Shown in pieces: positions 35,461-61,294 of a DNA stretch of 64,000 nt; position 1 is the stretch's first letter; every line of letters starts with the position of its first letter. This DNA comes from Monarcha castaneiventris obscurior (lineage: Eukaryota > Chordata > Aves > Passeriformes > Monarchidae). A program made the position numbers and the translations under genes. The notes under the pieces were generated by a model, which saw nothing but the letters and a program-made list of their open reading frames with translations, was not told the DNA's origin and made no database searches. Location: the NCBI GenBank assembly GCA_026261815.1, contig JAMPIT010000258.1:19052501-19116500 (forward strand). Reading direction: 5' to 3'.

Positions 35461-37947
35461 GCTGGTGCTCTGCTGAGAAGATGCTCCCTATGCGTGATGA
35501 GGTGCTGCATGTAAAGTTCAGGAAATGCTCATTTTACAAGTATTTGCATGGTATCACAATTTTATACCAAGTTTTGGAAATGAGAAGCCCTCTATCAGTA
35601 CAGTAGTTGTGGATTAAGCAGAAACTCAGAGAATATAGAGATTAAAAGTGTAATAATGCATATTATGGAATAAACTGAAAGGTAATAGATAATCATCAGA
35701 AAGCACACCAAGTTGTTTCATTTTATTAGATCCTATAAACGATGTTTTAAACCAGAGTGAGGAAGACTTGGATTCAGATAAAATGTTTTAAAGGAATGAC
35801 TGGGTGGAGAAGACTGACACAGCTTTCAGCAACAGAGGGCTGTATTATGTGGAACATAAAGAACATATGTAACAAACCTTTCTAAAACTGAGTGAGCACC
35901 GCAGTGGGAAGTTTTACTTTTCACGGTGTCCTCTACACAGGAGGATTGGGATCTAAGACAACCTTTGCTTTTCAAAGAACATACGTGCAGAATGACAGAG
36001 TGGGTCTCAGAATTAACGTTAGGTTATGGACTGCTTTTCCCGAAATCTGTGGGGTTGTTTCTCTCCATAGGCACTGCACTTGACTTAACAGTGTGCACAC
36101 TGAGTTGAGCTAGAGGCTGCAGGGTGAGAAGTAATATGTGTACCAAAAATACTGGTTTGGGGAAAGACTGGTTCTAGTAAGTATAAATTTGCTTTCTTCA
36201 GAGCAATGTATTGTTAGGAGTAACTCTGCCTTTGACAATCCTGCAGGCTGCCTACACAGCCTAATTCCTTATTCTGGTTACACTATTGTTTGCAGTAACA
36301 AGAGAAAGGCAGGGATCATCTGAGCCAAGTACCTGTGGAATTCAAGTCACACGTCCCCTCAAAACAGTTCCAGATTTGGCAGTGTTAAGGAAGGACAACA
36401 CATACTTATCTTTGGGACAGGCTTGCTGGACACAGTTATTCCTTCCATAGTGTTCTTGAATTGCTTGCTTCCTGGGCTTATTCTTCAGTGGTTACATCAG
36501 TTCATACCATATTCATGCTGCTTGTGCAGGCTCCGTGCTTTTGCTGGAACTCAGGAGGTTGCACAGCTGGATCACATCAATGGAGGATGTCTCTGGAGGG
36601 GAGGAGAGATTCTTAACATCTGTACTTCTTAGGATCTGGCATGATAATGTCAGATGACTAAGAGTTCAGGATTTTGCCACTGGATTTCTGAACCTTGTCT
36701 TATATTTGTACCCCTTTAGTGCTGTACAGCTGTCTAATTTTATTTGTAATTACTAGTGCCTATGGATTGATTTTCATTATAGGACCTACTTTGTGTTACT
36801 CTACTCCAAGTAGGCCACCTTGACTGAGGTGTTTGACACACTGTGTTGCCTTGAGCACCCAGACTTGATTTGTAATTCATAAATAGCTTAAGTGTAAGCC
36901 GTATCTGAACCCCAGCTGGAGTCAGTGTTCAGTCTTTCAGCACCTTAAATCAAGCTCCTTCATTGGCTTGATACATCTGCAGGAGCTGCATTCCAGCAGT
37001 CCTTTGGTTCATGGCCTTGCACTGTGTGTGCTTGAGGAGGGTGGGCATTTGAACTAAAACTGAGAACTGAACGGCTCCTTGCTGCCAGAGTCTGAATGTG
37101 GCTGCTGGGATCTATCTATACTGTGATCTATACAATGAGCACAGTGTATGTGCTGTGTGAAAACGAGAGGCCGTTCAGGCAGCTTGTATCAAATTTCTGT
37201 GCTGGCAGGCAGAGTTTGGCTTAATGGCTGTTATGTCAATATAAAACTTGCACTACTGGGCGGAGTTGAAGTCTTCATCTTACACGAAATGCTGGTGTTA
37301 ACATTTAGCTCAATGAGGGCCTGAATTTCCTGAATGCTGAATATTTATATTCAGTGTGATCTGTATAACATTCATCGAACCAAATTTTCATCAGTCAAAA
37401 AATATGATTTCTGGATTCTTAGGTTTGGTGTAAAGGATAAAGGTGGTAGGCTTAAAGAACATTTAGCCACAAATTTCACATTTTAAGATTCACAATGCTT
37501 TACTCTTCCTGCCTGATACATAGATTAGAATGGTAATTATTTTCAACAAAACAAACAAACGAACAAACAGAAAACCTTTGGGAGCTCATGAAAACACCCA
37601 AGTTCCCTTTCTGCTCAGTTTTCTGTCAACATGTAAGAAAACCTTACCTGAGTCCCAAGCAATTTATAGCATTCTCTGAAATTAGACTTTAGTTAATAGT
37701 TTATATGTAATTGCATTCCCTTTATTAGACTTGGCAGTGATGGCACTTCCTGGTTGAGTGATACATGGCTGGTGAATCACTGATACAGCCTCCACTATCT
37801 TTGGCAGAAGCCAAGGTTTTGGAGCAAAGTTGAGAAGCAATTGTTGGTTGATCTTTAACAGTTACCATTTAATGTGTAACTGCTCTGTACTTAAGTGCAC
37901 TTCCCAGTTTTAAAAACCATCTGCATGATTTTAAAATGGCCAAGAGT
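35461..37947 (+). other. SLC35A3 intron 1, no further gene seen
   Basis: Single-copy, moderately AT-rich sequence between the CpG island and the LTR. ORFs here are short and show no family resemblance. Confidence 0.6.
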
Positions 37948-38519
37948 TGTGGCTTAGCCCCAGCTGGCAGCTAAGCACCACACAGCCACTTGTTCACTCC
38001 CCCCTGGTGGGATGGGAGAGACAATCAGAAGGGTAGAAGTGAGAAAACTCGTGGGTTGGGACATAGACAGTTTAGTAGGTAAAGCAAAAGCTGCACATGC
38101 AAGCAAAGCAAGCCAAAGAATTCTTTTACCACATTCCATGGGCAGGCAGGCGTTCAGCCATCTCCAGGAAAGCAGGGCTCCATCACGTGGAACAGTGACA
38201 TGGGAAGACAAACAGCATCACTCTGAACCTCCCCTCCTTCCTTTTTCTTCTCCCAGCTTTGTGTGCTGAGCATGACTCCATAAGGTCTGGGATATCCCTG
38301 TGGTCTCTTGAGGTCAGCTCTCCTGGTTGTGCTGCTCCCACCTTCTTGTGCATTCACAGCCTCCTCACTGGTGGGGTGGGAGGTAGAGAAGTGTAAGCCC
38401 TGCTCAGCAATAATGAAAACATCCTTGTGCTATCAACACTTTTCAGCACAAATCCCAAACACAGCTCCCTACCAGCTACTGTGAAGAAAATGAACTCTAC
38501 CCCAGCCAAAACCAGTACA
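37948..38519 (-). mobile_element. Solo LTR of an endogenous retrovirus (ERV-type), about 570 bp
   Basis: Read on the minus strand it starts TGTACTGGTTTTGGCTGGGG and ends GGGCTAAGCCACA, with TG and CA ends typical of LTRs. The opening motif is one I associate with an LTR family abundant in neoavian and songbird genomes. No viral genes accompany it. I could not identify a clean target-site duplication. It lies in SLC35A3 intron 1, opposite to the gene. Confidence 0.75.
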
Positions 38520-38879
38520 CGAGATATGGTTATGCCTAGGGAGCGAGCTGACGTTGCAGGAGCAAGGTCCACCAGTGATCTTCCGCGTTCTACTTGATAT
38601 CTTTGTCTTAAAAATAGTATTTGAATGCAGTCATATTTCTAATTCATTTCACCAGTTAAGATTTTTTTTTAATGTAAATGGAGAAATTGGAAATACTGCC
38701 TGAAGGAAACCTTCATGTGAAAAAAATTTTTGTTCCTCAGTTTCTGCTAGAAGAGTAAGGAAAAAACTTTGTTGGAGGATTTGCTTTTAACCACACTTCT
38801 GAAGAAGTGTACAAGCTCTAAGAGAAACACAGTTTTGGTTTTTTATTTTTTTTTCATAGTGTACTTAGTGCACTTTATA

Positions 38880-53382
<14,503 letters not shown>

Positions 53383-53608
53383 CAGACTTCCTCATCAACC
53401 TGCTTCTCGAGATCATGCACTGGGGGCCTTGCTAGCACTGGCATGTGGAAGTGTCACTGTGCATTGCAAGGGAAGGATGACTGCCCTGAATGTATTGAAG
53501 AAATGCTGATGAGTAATTCTGAGCAACCAGAGGGGCTACAGGTGGAGGATGATGCTGTCTGTAACTGATGGGGGGGAAATGTCAGGGGAATGCCCAGTGC
53601 AACTTGCT

Positions 53609-53614
53609 AATAAA
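53609..53614 (+). terminator. SLC35A3: First poly(A) signal after SLC35A3
   Basis: AATAAA 227 bases after the stop. Further AATAAA hexamers at 55569, 58258 and 58811 could end longer 3' UTR forms. From sequence alone I cannot tell which are used. Confidence 0.5.
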
Positions 53615-56600
53615 AACTTGAAAGGAACCAAAAGTTTCCAAGAAACTACAATTAGGAATGTTTACAGCTTTGACTGAGATTGCATCAAAATAATTACTGT
53701 ATTGACTGCTGCAGAAATATGTCCTATGCACTCTTTGAAAGAGCACACGACAACATTGTCAGATTGTATGTTTTTGGGATTTGATTCTATTTAATCTTAG
53801 TAAATATGTTTTTAACTGTTTGTCTATTTACGTGAAATGAGCTGAATGTCATAGTTCTAAAGTGATGGTTCTAATTAGATACTCCTTATTAAAACTGTGA
53901 AAATTGAAATATGATTGAAAGACACTTTCACAATATCAAATATTTTTATATTTTTAGAAGGCTGATTTAATAACAGAAATCTGTTATTAAATGATAATAT
54001 TATAATTCTGCTGCTTATATAAAACTATTGTAAGAATGTTAACATTCTCACCGAAGTACAAAGAGAGGAATACTGCAGCCTTCATCAGCCTGTAGTGTTG
54101 TAGCAGATGGAATAACTCTGGGAACAGCAGTGGGAGGTTATCCTGCTAACCTGGGAGCGAGAGTAGGGTTCTGATGGGTGCTTGTTCAGATGTAATGTTC
54201 ATTCTTGTTATTTTACTGATTATCAATCATTTTTGGTAGAACCTTAAAAATAGTTTTTGTGCTTTAAATAGCCTCTGAAGATTTTTTTAAAACACAATTT
54301 AAAAAAACAAAGAGCCCATAATAAGCATTTTAAAGGCATTATCATTGTCTGTAACAGCTCCATCTGGAGATATTATGGTATGGCATCTGTATACTGTACT
54401 GTACTTTATTACAGAGGTGTTTTTTAAACAAGTGTTGTTTACTCATGAACTCTTCAAGGCTTTTTCTGTATATTTCTATGTAATGGCTTAATTAGAGTTT
54501 TGATGGGGTTTTTTTAATTATTATTTTGTTCTGGGAGTCCTTGAGCCAACAGACCAAAATGGGTTCTCTGGAGCTATTCAGTCTAGTAGTGGAATTACTT
54601 TAGTAGGAAACATAATTAAAAAGCAATTAATTGTGCAATAGGTAAATATAAAAGCATGCTGTTGTTCTGTTTCAAACAAAAAAAAAAAAAAAAACTTCAC
54701 AAAACCTTGCTGCAATTAAATCAGTTAGACTGTTAGGAACACTTCACTTGAAGTATTTGCATATAGTCAGAAACACTAAAAAAATCTGGAACAAATAAAA
54801 AAACTGTCTTAAAAATCGTTGGTTTTCAGGAGACTGTTCACAATGGATGCTAATGTTGGGTGACTTGTGTGACACCTGTGATGGTGCATCTATACAAAAA
54901 CATATCAGGAGTCCCTTACCAGTAGAATGGCAAGTGGTAAAAATGCATTTATTTCCCTTGTTCCCCACCACCACCCCCTTCATGCTGTTTCTCACATCTG
55001 TCTTGTGCTAAAGAAAATGTGTAAGAGAAGGGTGTTTTAAAATGTTTACCAAAGTACCTCATCTGATAGACAAGGAGATTCTGTAGGAGTGCTCTGAGAT
55101 TTCTTAATGAAGTGTTGTGAACAGGAAAGGAAGAATTCCACTTATATCAGTCAAGTAAAAATAGTTTTCCTTCTGTTGGCAATTACATGTTTTATCAATG
55201 TTTTGCTTGTTTATCTTATCAAAGCAAGACATTAAAGAACTGTCAGAGCTCTGCCTAGGGCTTGCTAAGCTTTGTGAACTGTGAACCTGTCCCAGCATGT
55301 TGTAATTGTGGGAGCTTTGCTACTTGGCGGTCAAAACTATCTAAATGGGCATTGTATGTTAATGTTAAATCTCTTACCTGTAACATTCAATGTGGCACAA
55401 TCTTTGAAAAGTCACATTTAGCCATTTCCCCCTGGGTGCAGTGTGAGGTAAGATGTGTGTGTAGAGCAGCAGCTCACAGCAGCACCGAGTGCAGAATGGG
55501 AGCCACACGGCTCTGAAATGAGGTGGAAAGTGTTGCTAGTAATCTCTCAGCTGGAGTTTGGCCTACACAATAAAACTTTTGATTTCATAATCACTGTAGT
55601 GGAGGTGTTCAGGTGATATAACTGGTTACTTACCTAGAAAAAGTGTCCAAAAAATGTAAGGGTTGAGAACACTTTCAAGCCAGTTGTACAGGAAGGGACC
55701 AAATAGCCCAAATAATCACCATGTGGCTGGAGCTCTGTGACATGTAGCCTGGTTTTAATATTTCAGGTGCACCTGTCAATATTTGCCAGTAAGGATGTTT
55801 AAAGGAAAGACCAGGAATATGTGCTCTTTGCTTTGGAATAGGATGCTAAGCAGCTTTGGAAAGCTGTCTGCTGTACTTAGGAACAGTAACTCCTGTCTGT
55901 AAATCAGTGACTTCCGTGCTTTCATTTGACAGTCCAGTTATGTTTTCCAGCAGGATAGTTCTCTTCAAAGACTTGTTGCTGAAAAGGAAAACTGAATTTG
56001 AAGTTTTAGCTGTATTTCCTTAGCCTTTGGCAGGCTGAGGAAGGGCCCTTGTCTGAGGCGTTACTGTGGCCAAGGGGAGATAGCACATGTTCTGTGAGAG
56101 CAGAAGGGATTGGAGGAAGGCCTACTGATTTCTTTAACCTTTGCAATCAGAGAGCATATGCACATTTTCTCACTGAGATGCTTTTGTATTTGGATTTTTT
56201 TTAAGTAGTTTTAAATCTATAACTCATTAACTAACCAAAGAGTATTCGAATAGCTAGCACAGAGCTTTGGGAAGTAGTGGATAATGTGCTTTGAATTTAC
56301 CCTAAAAGCAAACTGTAGGAATCTAACTTCCCAAAAATAAACTTGTCTTTCTGAACTACTTTTCTGGCTTTAGGCAGGCAATGGTTTTGTTAGTTTAGTT
56401 GTACATTTAGGAGGCTAACCTATACTTACCAGAATTTTATTTAAATATTTATAAAGTTATAGAAGTTCTAGCTAGGTATTTATTTGCAACAGCTTGAATT
56501 ATGTGATTTTTTTTTCTTGACTTACATATGGGGTGTACTAGTATTTATTGAATAGTTGGGTATTTGGTAGTTTCTTTGAGAATCTTTGGGATACATGATA

Positions 56601-59600
56601 AATGGTTAAATAACAGTAAGACTATATTCAAAGTAAAATAAATCAGTTCAGTGGTGAAAAACCTTGGGTCTAATGAAGTAAGATAAACTTTTCTTTCAAC
56701 AGTGTATTTCTAAGCAATCCACAAGTGCCCAATAACGTATTTTCTCAAAAAATTCTGATAATTGTATAGTTTTATTCAACTTCATTGTTTTAGACAAACT
56801 TTAAGAAAACCTCCCATTTTATTTGTGTCAGTAGAGGGTAGATTAATGTTCTCAGTTCAACTTCTCCAGTATACCACCTTTGGTTTTTTACTGCAATGTT
56901 TTAGTAAGTATTGTCTTTTTTCCTCAAAAAGACAAAACAGTCTCATTTTGCTTGTGTTTCATGTGCATACAGGCCTCTCACAGACTTTTAGTAGTACGTA
57001 ATTGTTTTGGGTTTTTAACTTATTTTTATGGCTGTAATTCAAAATACTGTAATAGATTTTGTTGATTTTTTTTTAATTGATTGCTGAAACATTGCATTTC
57101 TTCTGGTTTTTGTTGTCAGTAACTTCCATATTTTAATATATTTCCTGATCAACCCTGCATATTCTGTTGTATTTAAGCGATCATAATTTTCCGAATTTGA
57201 ATTTGTTTCTCATTTTCCTCCTGGTGACAATGTTTCTTGCTGGATGTTGTCTTGAGGATGATTCATTCCTTTCATATCTGAAATCTATGTTTTGTGAGAA
57301 TGAGTTATTAAAAAACAGTAAGAGGGGTTTTTTTTGTGTATTACAAAGGTAATATTCATCTATAATATGATATTATACCATATATGTGCAATGTGTCATT
57401 ATGTAAGGTGGTGTATTACTGTGAGAAAGTCCAAGTAGTGTTTCCTTGCCTTAGTTTTAATTGTTCTTTTCTTTTTTAATGCTGATTATTTTCCAGAGGA
57501 AGAAAGTCCTGCTCTTTCCAGGCATGCTCATGGTATGTTCTTAGATATCTACAATTAAGACATTTTACTAAAGAAAAATGCAGGTCAAAATGCAACGAAA
57601 TACATGGAATTGATTAGATTATATCTTCTGCTTCAGTTACTGTCCAAAGTCTTGTTCAGTTGAATTCTTAACTTTTTCTAAGTATTTCTCAGCTGAATTT
57701 ATAACTCCTTCTGGGAGAAAAAAGAACCTGTCCTGACCTGCCATTCTGTGCTTGTTCTTCAATGTCTGCTGCACATTTGCATCCAAGAGTAGGCATGGCA
57801 CATTAACTTGTCTTCAACCTTCTGGCATCATTCTGACTGTAATTAGCCATATTCATTTCATTAGTGATTTGTAGCTCAGTAAGAATTGCTTGTATGCTAA
57901 GCGTATGTTTGCATTTGCTGCCATGAGTATAATTTTTTTAGATTTTTTTTAACTTCGTCCTTATTGTCAATATATGAGCCCAAATATAAATCATTTATTC
58001 AAACATTGTAGCAAACTTTTTAAGGTAGTCTTAGGTTTTTATATGTTGATGTTGGTGTTTGTGTGTGATTACACTGAGTACAGTTTTAATAGATGGCATT
58101 TCCAGGCAGTTTGGAAAAGGTTGGGTTTTTTTTGGTGTAACACTGCTGAACACTGGAATGCATCTTACATGACCTAACACAGTCCTTTTTTTAATCCACA
58201 TTGAGGTAAAATACTGTATTTTTTTTCTTCTGTATGTGTAGATCATGTCACTGTAGTAATAAACTGGTTAAAATTAAGCACTGTCTTTATTAAGAATATG
58301 ATAAAAAAAAACTGTTTGAGAGCTTTGTTAAAAGGAGAGGGTTGCCTTATGCATATTTTAGCAGAAATAATGTTTTAACTAACATTTATTATTATTTCAC
58401 TATATAATTTTAGCGTAATTTTCTATAAACTCTAGAAGGCTATTATAAGATGTTTGTTAATGGTATCTTTTAACATACATCTTACTGAATTTTGTCAGCA
58501 ATTTAATTTTGACTGAGACATGGTTCTTTTTGACCAGTGTGTCATGACCTCTTGTGAATCACATTCCAGAGCAGTGTTCCTGTGACACTCTGTGCTCTTC
58601 TGGTCTGAAACCCCAGATGTGCCCCGAACCGGGGGTGGTAGGGAGCACCTGGGTATCAATGTGGAGTGATAGTATGGGGTGTGGTTGTCAAACCCTGTAA
58701 CACTGTAAGGAGCTGTAATTGACACTGTATCAAACACCTGAATGGAGTTCACAAGCAATTGCTATGTATGATGGATAACATGTTTCTCTGCCCTTTCTGG
58801 AGATACCTATAATAAAACTGGGTCATTTCACAGCCGTTTTCAGGGCGCTTCATTTCTATCAGTTCCTTTTGTCAGTTTTGCCCTGCTCTTAGTGCTCACA
58901 TGCAACATGATTTAAACTGAAAATTTTATGCCATTAGGTAACAATTAGTAATCATCTAAACAAAGGAGCACAGCTGGTTCAGAGTACTGGGTTGCAGGCA
59001 ACAGTGTTCTTCAAGTTTGGTGTAAAAGCACTCTGGGAGGAATCTTATCTGAAACCAGTGAACCCATCATCTGCCTATGCCTTGGAACCCCCCTAGGGAG
59101 ATAAGTATTCTGTCCTTTTTCATCTCTCTTCCAAAATGATGCTAATGTCTTCTACAGCTAGCAAGTAGTAGTATGCATTTTCTTAGTATAGAGGGTTGAA
59201 CACTGCAGCTGCTTAGATGTAACAGACAATTCTTCTTTCTCTTCTTCAGGAGTTTGTGTTAAAAGAATGTTAAATATTAAGATTAATGTTATGTTAATAT
59301 ATAAGTTAAATAATGTTAGAGCAGATTATGTCAGACCTTGTGTAAGTAAGTGGAGTTTGATATTTGAAAACATAGCTGGCTGAAATTCATGACAGCAAAA
59401 GCAAGCTTATTCTACATTCTCATTTATTCTACATTCTCATTATTTGAATCCTCTGCATGAGCAAACTTGATGCTTAAATGCATTTATTTTGAGATAATGA
59501 CATCAATAACAGGTGTTGGTCTAATATGAAGGTGTGAATAGAAAACTGTCTTGTCAGCCTAGTTACCGAATTACTTAGCTCGCATTGTGTAGTTGTGTTG

Positions 59601-60560
59601 ATTTTTTCTACATGAGTCCCTTACATGTCACATACATATCTGTGTGACTTTCCCAGCAAAATCTAACAGCACTCTGAGGAATAGACTTGAAACCATGCCA
59701 ACATTTGAAGACCCCTCTCCTTTTCAAGTAGAAGTGGGACAGAATTGTCAAATATTTCATGTGACACCCTAATACTTGTAACATATGTCTGAAAATAGTG
59801 AACATCCCGGACCCGATAGACGCACTCTTTGTTTTGTGAGCTGGAATCTGCTTCTTGTTGTCTCACTGTGACTAGATCCATTGGTGTGAGTGGGGCTGTA
59901 CCTCAGCAAGTGCTAAATTCCTTAAAAGGTGCATTATGATAAGAGCTCCTTAATCTTAAGGCTAAGGGTTTAACTTAAGCCCGCACTATCTGAAGTGGTG
60001 AGTGATCAGCCCTTTGGTAACAAGGTGGGAGCTGCAGTGCCGATCTGTACCTTAGGGATGAGATTCCACTGTTGGTAGGGGCAGGGAAGCTGTTCATTTG
60101 CAGCTGAGGTTTTGGGGGAAACGGGGAGGTCTCAGGAGCTGGGGAGATGGAGATAAGCAGCAAGAGGGATGAAAGGTGGAGGACTGAGAACACAGAGAAA
60201 AGGCTGATACGTGGATACGGCCATGGAGACTTGTGTCTGTATCGTGAATATAATTGTACAGCATGGACAGTTGTTGCTCTTTAGTGATGCCAGACATCAG
60301 CAGTGGATGAATTTATAAGCCACAGAAAACCTAATAGTGCCAGCAGATGTTTCTAAAATATTTTCTCCGTTAATTGGCATGCTGCCATGGGGAAGCTGAT
60401 CCCTGTTATCTCGTTACCTGCGGCCGTTGTGGTAAATCAGAACCTGGGATGACCTGCCCGTTTGAAAGTGTTGGAGCTTTCATAAACTAAGTTTAAAACT
60501 TGATAGTAAGAAAGCGGAATGTCTGTTTCCAAGCTGGATCTTTAGGGTGGATTATATCTG
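53615..60560. other. SLC35A3 3' UTR or intergenic stretch
   Basis: AT-rich, apparently single-copy sequence with several AATAAA hexamers and no ORF with recognisable features. I see no transposable element in it. An extended SLC35A3 3' UTR may cover part of it. Confidence 0.5.
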
Positions 60561-60784
60561 TGTTTGTGTACTCTGGCTCTAGGAATGTCAGATAATCCCG
60601 TACGAGCTGCCGTCCTTTGCTCCTTTTTTCCCCGGCGCCTCAGCAGTTCCGGGAAGGAGGAAGCGGGGCTGGTTGTTTCCATTCGGGTGGGAGGGACGGC
60701 TGATGTTGGGGGGGCGGATAAGGACCGGAGGCTGCCGCGGGGCCGCTTTAGCCCGTGGCGTTGTCAGGCCCGGGTGAGCAGCGG

Positions 60785-60930
60785 GGCCGTGCGGGAGCTG
60801 TGCGAGGCCGTGCGGGGCTGTCCGGGACTGTGCGGGGGCAGTGCCGGGGCTGTGCGGAGCTGTGCCGGGGCCGTGCCGGGCTGTGCCGGGGCCGGTGCCG
60901 TGCGGTGCCGGGCTGTGCCGGACTCCGCGG
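60785..60930. repeat. GC-rich imperfect tandem repeat upstream of MFSD14A
   Basis: Repeats of about 10-11 bases on the theme GCTGTGCCGGG / GCCGTGCGGGG occur at least a dozen times. The array ends roughly 130-150 bases before the putative start site. Confidence 0.75.
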
Positions 60931-61199
60931 AGCTCCAGCCGCGGCTCCGCTCGCGCTCCCACAGGCGCCTCCAGCTCGCGCTTCCCGGGGCGGGGCGCCC
61001 CGCGCACGTGAGCGGCGCGCGGCCAATGGCGCGATCGCGTGATGCGCAGCGCCGGATGCGCGCGCGGTGGGGCTGCGCAAGATGGCGGCGGGCGCGTGAG
61101 GGGTGGCGGCGGCCGCGGCGCAGGGACGGAGGGAGCGAGGCCCGAAGGGAGCCGGGAGGGGCCGCGGGTGCCGTCGCTGGTGCCGCCCCCCGGGGTGCG

Positions 61200-61211
61200 A
61201 TGGTAAAATGA
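61200..61211 (+). promoter_or_regulatory. MFSD14A: Three-codon uORF whose stop overlaps the MFSD14A start codon
   Basis: ATG GTA AAA TGA starts eight bases before the main ATG (61208-61210), and its stop TGA (61209-61211) overlaps that ATG as ATGA. The upstream ATG context is GTGCGATGG, with G at +4. Such overlapping stop/start pairs can permit termination-reinitiation or leaky scanning. The layout is seen directly; the regulatory effect is inference. Confidence 0.6.
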
Positions 61212-61294
61212 CCCAGGCGGGGAAGAAGAAGAAGCGCGCCGTGAACCGCAGCATTATGCTGGCCAAGAAGATCATCATTAAGGACGGCGGGACG
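61208..61294 (+). CDS. MFSD14A: MFSD14A (HIAT1) first coding exon, partial gene
   Basis: It encodes the 29 N-terminal residues of the major-facilitator-superfamily protein MFSD14A: MTQAGKKKKRAVNRSIM, then LAKKIIIKDGGT, and ends in phase 0 at ACG before GTGAGG. The Lys/Arg-rich cytosolic head and the KKIIIKDGGT segment match the vertebrate family; one residue (Ala after Gln) appears extra relative to the human form I remember. The next exon, which should carry the first membrane helix, lies beyond the window. MFSD14A is a predicted multi-pass transporter whose substrate is not settled. Its place downstream of SLC35A3 on the same strand matches the human order. Confidence 0.9.

Noticed and set aside
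57497..57533. Splice-like stretch TTTTCCAG ... ATG then GTATGT in the 3' region of SLC35A3
   Set aside because: 37 bases, not a multiple of three, no coding resemblance and no partner exon.
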